Of a DNA stretch of 64,000 nucleotides, positions 35,600-45,937 are shown piece after piece. This stretch comes from Hankyongella sp964404985 (GTDB taxonomy: Bacteria > Pseudomonadota > Alphaproteobacteria > Sphingomonadales > Sphingomonadaceae). The stretch is taken from the NCBI GenBank assembly GCA_964404985.1, contig CAYOMD010000002.1, positions 62,001 through 126,000 of the forward strand, written 5' to 3'. Made by a program: the position numbers and the translations under genes. A model generated the notes under the pieces. The model worked only from the letters and a program-made list of their open reading frames with translations, searched no databases and had not been told where the DNA came from. Numbering within the stretch: position 1 is the first letter of the stretch; each line of letters begins with the position of its first letter.

Positions 35600-37692
35600 C
35601 ACGTCTGAGCCTCTTGCAAAGCGACCGGCAACACAACCGTAAACACAGACCCCTCTCCCTCACGGCTTTGCACCTCTATGCGACCGCCAAAGCCTTTGAC
35701 AATCTCCCGTGCTTCATAGGCACCTATGCCAAACCCGCCGGGCTTGGTAGAGCGGAAGGGTGTAAATAATTCGTTACGGATGAACTCCTCCGACATCCCG
35801 GCCCCCATGTCCATCACATCGATGCGGGCGGTGTCCCCGCCGTTGCGCAGTGCCACCTGGATTGCGGCCCCATCGCGCGAGGCCTCGATGGCATTCTGGA
35901 TGAGATGCCCAAACACCTGTTCCAGCTTGGCCGCCTGCGCACGGACGAGAACTGCACCAGTCACGGAGAGCGCAAGGCTCGGGTAGCCATGCCGCTTGGT
36001 AGCAACCAGTCGCTCCAGCAGGGTGGAAAGATCGACATCCTCGCTGTCCTGGCGCTGGATGTTGTGCTGCTTCAGCCGGGCCAGCAGATCGTTCATCTTG
36101 TCCACGGACTCTTTGATGGTCAGCATCATGTCGCGCTGAAAATCCGGTTTGTCGGCGTGGCGTTCGGCGTTGCGGGCCACCAGAGACAACTGGCTTACCA
36201 GATTTTTGATGTCGTGCATGATGAAGGCGAAGCGGCGGTTGAACTCCTCGAACTTGCGCGCTTCCATCAGCGCTGCTTCCGCCGCTTGTTCGGCAAGATA
36301 GCTCGCTGCCTGCCTGCCGACCGTGCGCAGCAGGTCGAAATCTTCCCAGTTGAGCGTGCGCGGTGTGCGGGGCGTCTCGATGATGAGCAGGCCTGCCAGC
36401 CGCTCGAGGTGGATCAACGGCACACCGAGCCAGACCCGGCTGTCGGCTCCGGCCCAGGCGGGCACGGTCAAATCGCCGTAATCCCCCTCCTGCTCGCGCA
36501 GTTCATTGAAATTCACGATCCGCTGGCGTTGAGCCAGGTAGACGATCAGGGGGCCATCCGCTGGCTCCACGCCGCTCCAGGCGGTGCGGAAATTCCAGCG
36601 GGACGCCAGACCGAAGGCACCCGTCTCGTCCGGCAGCCAAAGCGCACCGCCCGGCGAGTCCACAATATCGCACACTGCCTGAATGACGCGGGCGTGCAGA
36701 CTGGACGGCTCGGCAGCCGAGCCGGACAGTGTCGCGATAAAGCGCAGCCACTCCTCGCGGTAATCATATTTGTAGGCGAAGAAATGCTTGTTGATCTTGA
36801 CCTTGGCCCAGGCGCGAAACCGCCCAGACGACATGACCAGAATCCCCAGCATCACACAGCCGAACAGGAAGCTGACCTGCAGCAGCCCGCCGATGCTGCC
36901 GCCCACCAACCGCAAGCCATAGGATGCGAGCGACATGGCGATGAAATAGCCGCCAATGCCAATGAGCGACAGCGACTGGAACACCGCCTGGCGCGAGACC
37001 TGGATATCCAGCTTCCACAGGCGATTGCGCCGCGCTGACAGAATGATGAGGGGTACGACCAGCAGGTTGACCATGCCGCGCGCATTGACCAGCGCCTCGC
37101 CCGGAGACCCATTCAGGATGGTCAGGGTGTAGAGGTTGAGATCATAGGCAAACAAGCCGCCGACCCCGATGCACAGCGAGCGGATGCCCCAGCGGTGCAG
37201 GGGATTGGCGTTCACATAGACGTTGTGCACGAGCACCAGGCCGCCGATGGCACACGCCAGACGCCCGACCAGGAACAGGGGCGAGATCAGCGGGTAGGAT
37301 TGCGCCCAGGTCTGGGTGAGGCCGGCGAGATGCGCGCCGTCCGCCAGAACCTGGAACGCAAAAATGAAGCTGAGTGCCACCGCCCACAGGAAGGAGTGGC
37401 TGATTTGCTCGCTCACCCGCCAGAAGCGGATGAGAAGAGAGGCAAGAAATACGATCCAGGCGGCGGTCCGTGCGGTCTCCATCAAGGAGACAATGGCCGC
37501 GCGCTCCTGCAGCAGCATATCGGACGTGACGTTGACGATGTTCCACAACGCCGTGGCGATGGCCGCCAAAGCAAGCCAGCGGCTGGAGGCCGTCTGTTCC
37601 TTGCGGACGAGCAGAATGCCGGCTAGCGCGAGAAATCCGACAGCCGCCAGGCCATGGGTCAGCAGCCCGACTTGGGAGAGTTGCTCGTACAT
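35599..37692 (-). CDS. prsK: PEP-CTERM system membrane histidine kinase PrsK
   Basis: 697 residues. The first ~280 residues contain about seven to nine transmembrane helices (LAAVGFLALAGILLV..., VALSFIFAFQVLADG..., and so on). A GAF-like domain covers about 320-470, followed by a dimerisation helix with phosphoacceptor box FIMHDIKNLVSQLSL and an HATPase domain (LIQNAIEASRDGA, MDMGAGMS, GFGIGAYEAREIVKGFGG). The DIKN box in place of HELRTP is typical of PrsK. It should sense a membrane or cell-surface condition and phosphorylate PrsR. It lies 31 bp after the sugar transferase gene on the same strand. Confidence 0.92.
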   Translation of the reverse strand: MYEQLSQVGLLTHGLAAVGFLALAGILLVRKEQTASSRWLALAAIATALWNIVNVTSDMLLQERAAIVSLMETARTAAWIVFLASLLIRFWRVSEQISHSFLWAVALSFIFAFQVLADGAHLAGLTQTWAQSYPLISPLFLVGRLACAIGGLVLVHNVYVNANPLHRWGIRSLCIGVGGLFAYDLNLYTLTILNGSPGEALVNARGMVNLLVVPLIILSARRNRLWKLDIQVSRQAVFQSLSLIGIGGYFIAMSLASYGLRLVGGSIGGLLQVSFLFGCVMLGILVMSSGRFRAWAKVKINKHFFAYKYDYREEWLRFIATLSGSAAEPSSLHARVIQAVCDIVDSPGGALWLPDETGAFGLASRWNFRTAWSGVEPADGPLIVYLAQRQRIVNFNELREQEGDYGDLTVPAWAGADSRVWLGVPLIHLERLAGLLIIETPRTPRTLNWEDFDLLRTVGRQAASYLAEQAAEAALMEARKFEEFNRRFAFIMHDIKNLVSQLSLVARNAERHADKPDFQRDMMLTIKESVDKMNDLLARLKQHNIQRQDSEDVDLSTLLERLVATKRHGYPSLALSVTGAVLVRAQAAKLEQVFGHLIQNAIEASRDGAAIQVALRNGGDTARIDVMDMGAGMSEEFIRNELFTPFRSTKPGGFGIGAYEAREIVKGFGGRIEVQSREGEGSVFTVVLPVALQEAQT

Positions 37693-37723
37693 GTTGTTTT
37701 CCCGCAGGGACTACGCGTTTCGT

Positions 37724-39112
37724 TTAACGCACGCCATCCTGCCACAGAACTACACGAACCGTCTGTATCAGGATCAGGATATCCAGAAAAACCGTATAAT
37801 TTTTGACGTAGTACAGATCATATTCCAGCTTGTGCCGGGCATCCTCGGTCGAGGCACCATAAGGGTAATTGAGCTGCGCCCAGCCCGTAATCCCCGGCTT
37901 TACGATATGCCGTTCTGCGTACAGCGGGATTTCCTTTTGTAATTCATCAACGAAGAACGGACGCTCGGGCCGCGGCCCAACGAAGCTCATGTCGCCCTTG
38001 AAGACATTGAAAATCTGCGGGATTTCATCAATCCGGGTTGCGCGGATCACTTTGCCCACGGTGGTGACGCGCGGATCGCTCTTCTGCGCCCATTGCGGCG
38101 TGCCATCCTTTTCCGCATCCGTGCGCATGGAGCGGAACTTCATGATGCGGAAGGTCGCACCATACAGCCCCACCCGCTCCTGCCGGTAGAATACAGGCCC
38201 CGGGCTGGTGAGCTTGATGGCCAGCGCCGTCAGCAGCAGGATCGGCATGGTGACGATTAGCAACAGCGCGCTCGCGGTGATGTCGAACAATCGCTTGAAG
38301 ATGGCCGACATCCGGTGTGACGCCAGGAAACCGTCCGAGAAGATCAACCATGACAGACTCACACTGTCGAGATCGACACGCCCGGTTTCGCGCTCGAGAA
38401 AGCTCGACAGGTCGTAGATGCGGGTACCGAGCACCTTGGTCGCCAGCAGATCCTGCAGCGGCAGCGCGCCGCGACGCTCTTTCATGGCGAGGACGACTTC
38501 TTCTGCCCGTTCCTGCTCCACGAGTTCAGCCAGCGTGCCGACCGCGCTCCGGTCAACAGCCTGCTCCACCTCGATCTCGTCGGGCGCCATGCGCACATAG
38601 GCGGCAACGTTGAAGCTGGCGTCCCGTTGACTGGCAAGCTCACCAACACGACCCGCGCGCGCGCCGGCTCCCAGCACAATGATCCGGCGGCGGAAACGGT
38701 CCCACACGACAAGGCGGCTGAACAGCACGCGCGTGCAGAACACGCCGAGGATCGAGATCATCGTCGCAATCAGCAGAACGGAGCGCCAGAGGGCAACAAT
38801 CGGCACCAGAAAGAAAATCACCGACAGCCCGATCAGCCCCACGCCGCTGGCAACCAGCACCCGGCTGATCGACTCGCGGACAGACCGGCAGGCAGAGGCC
38901 TGGTAGGCACCAACCGCCAGGTAGGCGACGTACATGACGATGCCGAACGTCACGATCTCCGGGATATTATCGAAAACGGAGCCCGGCTGACCGTTGATCT
39001 GATAGACACGCAGGCGCCAGCCGAGTTCTGCGCTGACAACCAGCACGATAAACTCGAGCAACCCCAGCACAAGCAGAGGGGTCGGCAAATAATGTTTGAA
39101 AACGCGTATCAT
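37724..39112 (-). CDS. PEP-CTERM/exosortase-associated undecaprenyl-phosphate sugar transferase (TIGR03013/EpsB type)
   Basis: 462 residues. Four to five N-terminal transmembrane helices (LLVLGLLEFIVLVVSAELGW, ...) and a nucleotide-binding-like middle (IIVLGAGARAGRVGELASQR) lead to the bacterial sugar transferase domain. That domain contains KRLFDITASALLLIVTMPIL, YRQERVGLYGATFRIMKFRS (20), DEIPQIFNVFKGDMSFVGPR (20) and KPGITGWAQLNYPYG. It should transfer the first sugar phosphate to undecaprenyl phosphate for exopolysaccharide synthesis. Co-localisation with prsK/prsR/prsT supports the exosortase-associated subtype. Confidence 0.9.
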   Translation of the reverse strand: MIRVFKHYLPTPLLVLGLLEFIVLVVSAELGWRLRVYQINGQPGSVFDNIPEIVTFGIVMYVAYLAVGAYQASACRSVRESISRVLVASGVGLIGLSVIFFLVPIVALWRSVLLIATMISILGVFCTRVLFSRLVVWDRFRRRIIVLGAGARAGRVGELASQRDASFNVAAYVRMAPDEIEVEQAVDRSAVGTLAELVEQERAEEVVLAMKERRGALPLQDLLATKVLGTRIYDLSSFLERETGRVDLDSVSLSWLIFSDGFLASHRMSAIFKRLFDITASALLLIVTMPILLLTALAIKLTSPGPVFYRQERVGLYGATFRIMKFRSMRTDAEKDGTPQWAQKSDPRVTTVGKVIRATRIDEIPQIFNVFKGDMSFVGPRPERPFFVDELQKEIPLYAERHIVKPGITGWAQLNYPYGASTEDARHKLEYDLYYVKNYTVFLDILILIQTVRVVLWQDGVR

Positions 39113-39448
39113 GCGTTGCAGTCACCCCATCATTGCCGGCGTTGCGCTCCGCCCGGCCTGGCTCAGTCTTGGAGCGCTTCCCCGGTTGCCTTTAGAGAAA
39201 CGCTGCAGCACAACATTCTCATGCGCCTCCGCGAGGACCTCTTGCCAGCAGTGGCGGGTTGATACAGCCACGTCCCGTTGTCAACTCCTGCTGCACTGCC
39301 GCAGTTTAAGATTTAGCATAGCATACAAGAGAATCCCCCGTTTCGCCTGCATTAACCATCTTCATGATCCTGGCTGGTTGCACTGGACTGCAGGATTGTG
39401 GCATGCCCGCACAACAAGATTGTGCAACGCGACATAAGACGGACACGC
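39113..39448. other. Divergent intergenic region
   Basis: 336 bp between the sugar transferase and the DUF1289 gene, which point away from each other. It is less GC-rich around 39300-39430 and must contain both promoters. On the minus strand TTGACA occurs within TTGACAACGGGACGTGGCTG, but no well-spaced -10 box is evident. I saw no sigma-54 consensus here, no RNA gene and no coding potential. Confidence 0.5.
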
Positions 39449-39652
39449 ATGATTTCTCCCTGCCTATCCCTCTGCGAGCTTGATGCCAGCGGGCGCTATT
39501 GCACCGGCTGCTGGCGCCACCGCGACGAGATTGCCAGCTGGCAATCCTTGAGCGAGGCGGCGCGGGAGAGGATTGTGGCGTCATTGCCCGAGCGGGAGGC
39601 CATGCTGCGCGCCGGCAATGACCACGACTGGATCCGGAGCAATGCCGCGTGA
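39449..39652 (+). CDS. DUF1289 small cysteine-rich protein
   Basis: 67 residues. MISPCLSLCELDASGRYCTGCWRHRDEIASW shows the family pattern SPC...C...G.C.GC.R...EI..W (the four Cys likely bind an iron-sulfur cluster or zinc). The ATG at 39449 is used because the family begins SPC near the N-terminus. The stop TGA is shared with the GTG start of manC (GTGA overlap), so the genes are translationally coupled. Function unknown in the family. Confidence 0.85.
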   Translation: MISPCLSLCELDASGRYCTGCWRHRDEIASWQSLSEAARERIVASLPEREAMLRAGNDHDWIRSNAA

Positions 39653-41037
39653 AGATCACACCGGTTATCCTGTCCGGCGGGGCCGGCACCCGGCTTTGGC
39701 CGCTGTCGCGCCAGCACTTCCCCAAGCAGTTGCTGCCGCTGCACGGTGATGCCTCCATGCTGCAGGCAACCCTTGCGCGGGTCAGCGATCCGGCCCGTTT
39801 CGCGGCGCCGTTCATCGTCGCCAACGAGGACCATCGCTTCATCATCGCCGACCAACTTCAGGCTATGGGTCTTGAGCCCGCAGCGATCATCCTGGAGCCA
39901 ACGGCGCGCAACACCGCACCGGCGATAGCCCTTGCAGCGCTGGCTGCATCTGAGGATGCTTTGCTCCTCGTGCTGCCCTCGGACCACGTGATCACGGATA
40001 CTGCCGCGTTTGATTCAGCCGTTGCAACCGCCGCCGAGACCGCACTTGCGCACCGGCTGGTAACCTTCGGCATCACCGCCAACCGGCCCGAGACCGGCTA
40101 CGGCTACATCCGCATGGGAGATTCTATCGGCTCTGCCCGCGAAGTCGCTGCGTTCGTTGAAAAGCCGGACCTGGAGACAGCGCGCAGCTATGTCGAGTCC
40201 GGAGCCTATGTCTGGAACAGTGGTATGTTCCTGTTTACGGCCGCTGACTTCCTGCGCGAGCTGGGCCGCTTCGAGCCGGACATCCTGGCGGCCTGCCAGA
40301 CAGCATTTGCCGGCCGCGCACACGACGGCGCGTTCCTGCGCCCGCAAGCTGCCGCCTTTGCCGGCAGCCCCTCCAAGTCCGTTGATTACGCCGTGATGGA
40401 GCGTACCGACCGCGCTGCCTGCGTACCCGCTGACCTCGGCTGGTCGGACGTCGGAGCCTGGTCCGCGCTCTGGGAGCTCGGCACACAGGACGCAGACGGC
40501 AACGTCCGGCAGGGCGATACCCTGGTCAAGAATGCACACCGCAGCTACCTGCGCAGCAGTGGCCCGACGGTTGCCTGTGTCGGCCTCGACGACGTGGTTG
40601 TGGTGGCGACCCCGGATGCCGTGCTGGTCGCGCACCGGGACAAGGTGCAGGATGTCAAAGCCATCGTCGAGCAACTGGCCAAAAGCGGGCGCGACGAACA
40701 CCTGTTCCATACCGTTGTGCACCGCCCCTGGGGCACCTACGAGATCACCGACCAGGGCGAAGGCTACCAGACCAAGCGCGTGGTCGTGAAGCCGGGCGAA
40801 CGGCTGGCACTGGCCAAGCACCAGAACCGCGCCGAACACTGGATCATCGTGCGCGGCACCGCGCGGGTTACCCGGGGGGATGCCACCTTCGTGCTCAGCG
40901 AAAACGAGTCGATCTATGTGCCCGCCGATACACCACACCGGCTGGAGAATATCGGCAGCGGACCGCTGCACCTGATCGAGGTGCAGTCCGGGCGTATTCT
41001 GAGCGAAGACGACGTGGTGCGCTTCGAGGGCCGCTGA
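39649..41037 (+). CDS. manC: Mannose-1-phosphate guanylyltransferase / mannose-6-phosphate isomerase
   Basis: 462 residues, GTG start. The N-terminal nucleotidyltransferase domain has VILSGGAGTRLWPLSRQHFP (20) and FVEKPDLETARSYVESGAY. The C-terminal cupin (type II phosphomannose isomerase) has RPWGTYEITDQGEGYQTKRV (20), KPGERLALAKHQNRAEHWI and SIYVPADTPHRLEN. It makes GDP-mannose, a precursor for exopolysaccharides. Together with the sugar transferase on one side and ugd/epimerase 12 kb away it supports an exopolysaccharide theme in this region. Confidence 0.95.
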   Translation: MKITPVILSGGAGTRLWPLSRQHFPKQLLPLHGDASMLQATLARVSDPARFAAPFIVANEDHRFIIADQLQAMGLEPAAIILEPTARNTAPAIALAALAASEDALLLVLPSDHVITDTAAFDSAVATAAETALAHRLVTFGITANRPETGYGYIRMGDSIGSAREVAAFVEKPDLETARSYVESGAYVWNSGMFLFTAADFLRELGRFEPDILAACQTAFAGRAHDGAFLRPQAAAFAGSPSKSVDYAVMERTDRAACVPADLGWSDVGAWSALWELGTQDADGNVRQGDTLVKNAHRSYLRSSGPTVACVGLDDVVVVATPDAVLVAHRDKVQDVKAIVEQLAKSGRDEHLFHTVVHRPWGTYEITDQGEGYQTKRVVVKPGERLALAKHQNRAEHWIIVRGTARVTRGDATFVLSENESIYVPADTPHRLENIGSGPLHLIEVQSGRILSEDDVVRFEGR

Positions 41038-41082
41038 TTTGGCCCCTTGTCAGGATGCTGCACCCGGCGCATGCTGCCCTTC

Positions 41083-41430
41083 ATGGAGCGCTATACGACC
41101 TTCCGGGATTTCTGGCCGTTCTACCTGCGCGAACATGCGCAGCCTGCAACGCGCCTGTTGCACTACATTGGAACGTCCATTGGCCTTTGCCTGGTGATGT
41201 ATGGCCTGGCCACGGGTAATCTGTTGTGGCTGCTTGGCTTTCCTCTCTCCGGCTATTCCTTCGCCTGGGTGTCGCATGCACTGATCGAGCACAACAAGCC
41301 CGCGACCTTCACCTACCCGCTGTGGTCGCTCATAGCCGATCTGCGCATGTGGGCGCTCTGGGTGACCGGTCGCCTGACCCCGCACCTCGTGCGCGCCGGC
41401 GTCACTCCCTCCGGGCTTCAGGCGCGCTGA
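41083..41430 (+). CDS. DUF962/Mpo1-like membrane protein
   Basis: 115 residues. MERYTTFRDFWPFYLREHAQPATRLLHYIGTS (split FRDFWPFYLREH and LLHYIGTS) and FAWVSHALIEHNKPATFTYP (20) are the family's conserved His/Asp-containing blocks, with two hydrophobic segments between. The yeast relative Mpo1 is an iron-dependent dioxygenase acting on 2-hydroxy fatty acids; the bacterial role is unproven. ATG 41083 matches the usual family N-terminus; ATG 41071 is possible. Its stop abuts the thiC stop on the other strand without a gap. Confidence 0.85.
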   Translation: MERYTTFRDFWPFYLREHAQPATRLLHYIGTSIGLCLVMYGLATGNLLWLLGFPLSGYSFAWVSHALIEHNKPATFTYPLWSLIADLRMWALWVTGRLTPHLVRAGVTPSGLQAR

Positions 41431-43266
<1,836 letters not shown>

Positions 43267-43346
43267 GGCGGCATCTCCAGCAGTACGCCGGATCGTGTGC
43301 GGGAAGCTGAAAGACGGGCGGACCCCTTAGTCGGGGCGCGAGTACG

Positions 43347-43443
43347 TCCATCCCTTCGCCGGCATGACCCGGATCAGGTTCGAAGGGTCTGCCGCAAGCA
43401 TCGAATGCGGTGTCTCAGCGCCGCAAGCCCGGCGCACCCCTTG
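43347..43443 (-). ncRNA. TPP riboswitch (THI element) controlling thiC
   Basis: On the minus strand: AAGGGGTGCGCC, then GGCGCTGAGA with the diagnostic CTGAGA, then ACCCTTCGAACCTGATCCGG and GTCATGCCGGCGAAGGGATGG (split). These are the conserved P1-P5 segments of the THI box. It lies 81 bp before the thiC GTG. Downstream, CCCC-GACTAA-GGGG near 43324-43337 could form part of the expression platform. High TPP should lower thiC expression. Confidence 0.96.
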
Positions 43444-43549
43444 GATCATGTCAACACTTAGGCAAATGCGCCGCAGGGTCAAGTCGCAACTGTTGAACTG
43501 GCCGGGCCGGCACCCCACCTCAGGTGCTCATCAGTGTGAAAGGACAGCA

Positions 43550-43861
43550 ATGCCCCTGTTAGTCAGCCCGATCGACGGCCAGACCCCCATGCAGCAGATC
43601 ACCCGCGATGGCGTGCAGATCGACCGTTGCCCCGTATCCGGCGGTATCTGGCTCGACCGCGGAGAGCTGGAGAAGCTCCTGCTGGCCGCACAGGAGGCAG
43701 CAGCACAGGACCGCCGCGAGTACATGGACTATCGCCAGAGTCACCCGGCACCACCCCCACGCCCGGGCCGCGCCTATGACGACGACGACTACGAAGACCA
43801 TTACAAGCGCAAGCACGGCAAAAAGAGCGGTGTGGCCCGGCTGTTCGATATGTTCGATTAA
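43550..43861 (+). CDS. Degenerate TFIIB-type zinc-ribbon protein
   Basis: 103 residues. The family signature IDRCPVSGGIWLDRGELEKL is present, but the zinc ligands are mostly lost: the usual first CPxC is SPID (LLVSPIDGQ) and the second CPxC is CPVS. A charged C-terminal tail has a DDDDYEDHYKRKHGKKSG stretch and ends VARLFDMFD. A ribosome site AAAGGA precedes ATG 43550. Function unknown; the loss of ligands suggests it no longer binds zinc. Followed by a strong hairpin. Confidence 0.8.
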   Translation: MPLLVSPIDGQTPMQQITRDGVQIDRCPVSGGIWLDRGELEKLLLAAQEAAAQDRREYMDYRQSHPAPPPRPGRAYDDDDYEDHYKRKHGKKSGVARLFDMFD

Positions 43862-43869
43862 GCCGCCTT

Positions 43870-43912
43870 ATCCAGCCAGATTAATCGATTGCAGCGATTA
43901 CTCTGGCTGGAT
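43870..43912 (+). terminator. Strong hairpin terminator after the zinc-ribbon gene
   Basis: ATCCAGCCAGA (43870-43880) pairs perfectly with TCTGGCTGGAT (43902-43912), and AATCG/CGATT extends the stem inside. It is followed by TTGATTTATTT. Located 9 bp after the stop. Confidence 0.8.
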
Positions 43913-43974
43913 TGATTTATTTGCGACCAGCTCTCAGTTGCATTAAATTTCCTGTATCAACTGGGAGACATACG

Positions 43975-44253
43975 ATGCTGCGTGAAGTGCTCAAGGTATC
44001 AGGTGCCATACCGATCCACCTGATGGTCGGGATTGGTGTGGCGCTGGCTGTCACCGGCTCCTGGCAGATGGCCGGGGCGATCGCGATCATTGAGCCTATC
44101 GTCGCGGCGGTCGTCCTCTGGGGCTACGAGAAGCTGTGGCACCACCCTCTCGCGCATGCCCACAGCCCGCACCGGGTGCCCCCGGTTGCAGCGACATGGC
44201 AGGACATCTGCGGCAGCACGCTGCCAACCACTGCACCAGCCGCTAAGTGTTGA
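43975..44253 (+). CDS. DUF2061 small membrane protein
   Basis: 92 residues with two hydrophobic helices (IPIHLMVGIGVALAVTGSW and AGAIAIIEPIVAAVVLWGYE) and the family end EKLWHHPL. The GGGAG before ATG 43975 supports this start rather than the longer frame at 43912. Function unknown. Its last 11 bases overlap the 3' end of the convergent LysR gene. Confidence 0.8.
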   Translation: MLREVLKVSGAIPIHLMVGIGVALAVTGSWQMAGAIAIIEPIVAAVVLWGYEKLWHHPLAHAHSPHRVPPVAATWQDICGSTLPTTAPAAKC

Positions 44254-45151
44254 AGTAGGCGTCGCCGCGCAGTTCGCTCGACAGCCAGTCCACGAAGGCC
44301 CGGACACGCGGGGCCTGCAGCCGCCGGGATGGCATGACCGCCTGCACAGCGCGCGGACGGGGCGAATACTCCTCCAGTGCTGCCACGACAGTGCCGTTTG
44401 CGAGTTCGCGGCGGAAGAACCAGCTAGGCGTGATCGTCGGCCCCAGCCCGAGCAGCACCGCTTCCCGCAAGGCATCCGAAGTGCTGAAGGTCAGGCGACC
44501 CGTGATCGGTACCAGTCGCTCACCTTCCGGCCCGCAGAACGCCCATGCGCCTTGCTCGCTCAGCCCCGTAAACACCAGACACGCATGCCGGCTCAGGTCT
44601 TCCGGCGTCTGCGGCAGACCGTATCGTGCCCAGTATGCCTTATCGGCAACCAGGACCCGGCGGTTGGCCCCCAATGGCCGCAGGATCAACCCTGCCTGCT
44701 CGACCGGGCCAATACGGATCGCAACGTCGATTCCGTCCTCAACGAGATCGACCGCCCGGTCCGAAAGCTGAAGATCTAGGGAAATCTCAGGATAAAGGTC
44801 AAGAAAGCGGGCGATCCGCGGCAGCAGTTCCAACCGGCCAAAGACCACTGAGGCCGCAACACGCACCCGGCCCGAGATCGTACGGCCGCGGATATTCAAT
44901 GCGCCCGCTGCGTCTTCGACTGCGTCAAACACACGGTGCGCCTGGTCATAAAGCGCCATGCCATCCTCGGTCGGGCGCACGCTGCGGGTTGAGCGCTCCA
45001 AGAGTCGTGTGCGGTAGTTTTCCTCGAGTGCTGCAATCCGTCGCGAGACCGAGGGCTGGGTCAGGCCGAACTCCTCTGCGACGCGCGTGAAGCTGCCGGT
45101 CTCTACCACCCGGGCGAACAGACGCAGCGATTCCAGCAGCCCCACATTCAT
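44243..45151 (-). CDS. LysR-family transcriptional regulator
   Basis: 302 residues. The N-terminal winged helix-turn-helix is LRLFARVVETGSFTRVAEEF with SVSRRIAALEE as recognition part. The periplasmic-binding-like effector domain covers about 90-295 (GRVRVAASVVFGRLELLPRI, 20). It belongs to the CrgA-like/AaeR branch by general features. It is divergent from an AhpD-like gene with a 122-bp shared promoter region containing a palindrome, so it probably regulates that gene and itself. Confidence 0.93.
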   Translation of the reverse strand: MNVGLLESLRLFARVVETGSFTRVAEEFGLTQPSVSRRIAALEENYRTRLLERSTRSVRPTEDGMALYDQAHRVFDAVEDAAGALNIRGRTISGRVRVAASVVFGRLELLPRIARFLDLYPEISLDLQLSDRAVDLVEDGIDVAIRIGPVEQAGLILRPLGANRRVLVADKAYWARYGLPQTPEDLSRHACLVFTGLSEQGAWAFCGPEGERLVPITGRLTFSTSDALREAVLLGLGPTITPSWFFRRELANGTVVAALEEYSPRPRAVQAVMPSRRLQAPRVRAFVDWLSSELRGDAYFNT

Positions 45152-45159
45152 ACGTTCAC

Positions 45160-45176
45160 TGTATCAATGATATACA
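45160..45176. promoter_or_regulatory. Candidate LysR operator
   Basis: TGTATCAATGATATACA is a dyad-like AT-rich site (arms TGTAT/ATACA) beginning 9 bp before the LysR start. A related ATGTTATCATTGTGTG follows at about 45186-45201. Position between divergent regulator and target fits a LysR T-N11-A site. By-eye evidence only. Confidence 0.5.
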
Positions 45177-45273
45177 AAATGGCAATGTTATCATTGTGTG
45201 AGAATGGGGCGATACCCGGGACATCGCAACACGGGGTCACAAAAACCACCCCCAAACCCAGAGGACACCGACC

Positions 45274-45834
45274 ATGACGCACTTCACCCAGCATGAAATT
45301 GCAACCGCCCCGGAAGGCTCGAAAGCAATCCTCCAGAGCGTACAGGATGCCTGGCATTTCGTGCCGAACCTGCACAAGACACTCGCCGAGAGCCCGCAAG
45401 CGCTCGAGGCCTATGCTGCAACGTGGGCCCTGTTCGAGAAGACCGCCTTTTCTCCGGTCGAGCGCAACATCGTCTATCTCGCGGTCATTTTCGAGAATGA
45501 ATGCCGCTATTGCATGGCGGGCCACAGCGGTCTGTCGAAAATGGCCGGCGTGAAACCGGCACATATCGAGGCGATCCGCAACGGTATGCCGATCGATGAC
45601 CCCAAGCTTCAGGCGTTGCGCCTGTTCGCCCAGAAGGTCACAGCCCAGCGTGGCCGTGTGTCGGATGCTGATACGCAGGCTTTCATCAGTGCCGGCTACA
45701 GCACGCGTGCAATCCTCGATGTCATCCTCGGGGCTGCGGTGAAGTTGATCTCCAACTACACCAACCACTTCGCCGATACACCGCTCGACGCCTTTATGGC
45801 AGGCAACGAATGGACTCCCCCGGCCCGCGCCTGA
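45274..45834 (+). CDS. AhpD-like carboxymuconolactone decarboxylase family protein
   Basis: 186 residues. The alkylhydroperoxidase core has NIVYLAVIFENECRYCMAGH (20), with the redox pair C-R-Y-C and the following His, as in AhpD-type peroxidases. Such proteins reduce peroxides or act on related substrates. A good ribosome site (AGAGGA) precedes ATG 45274. Divergent from the LysR gene, which likely controls it. Typical target of redox- or aromatic-responsive LysR regulators, but the inducer is unknown. Confidence 0.88.
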   Translation: MTHFTQHEIATAPEGSKAILQSVQDAWHFVPNLHKTLAESPQALEAYAATWALFEKTAFSPVERNIVYLAVIFENECRYCMAGHSGLSKMAGVKPAHIEAIRNGMPIDDPKLQALRLFAQKVTAQRGRVSDADTQAFISAGYSTRAILDVILGAAVKLISNYTNHFADTPLDAFMAGNEWTPPARA

Positions 45835-45937
45835 CCAACACTGCGCCCTGCACCGATCCGTGCGGGGCGCAAACAGTCGTTAATTTCTTGTTTTGTTCCC
45901 GATTGCCTGTTACGGCAGGCCATGAGGGGACGTTAAG

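Noticed and set aside
39113..39448. Possible sigma-54 promoter upstream of the sugar transferase
   Set aside because: TGG- and TTGC-containing stretches occur but none has the required 10-base GG-GC spacing.
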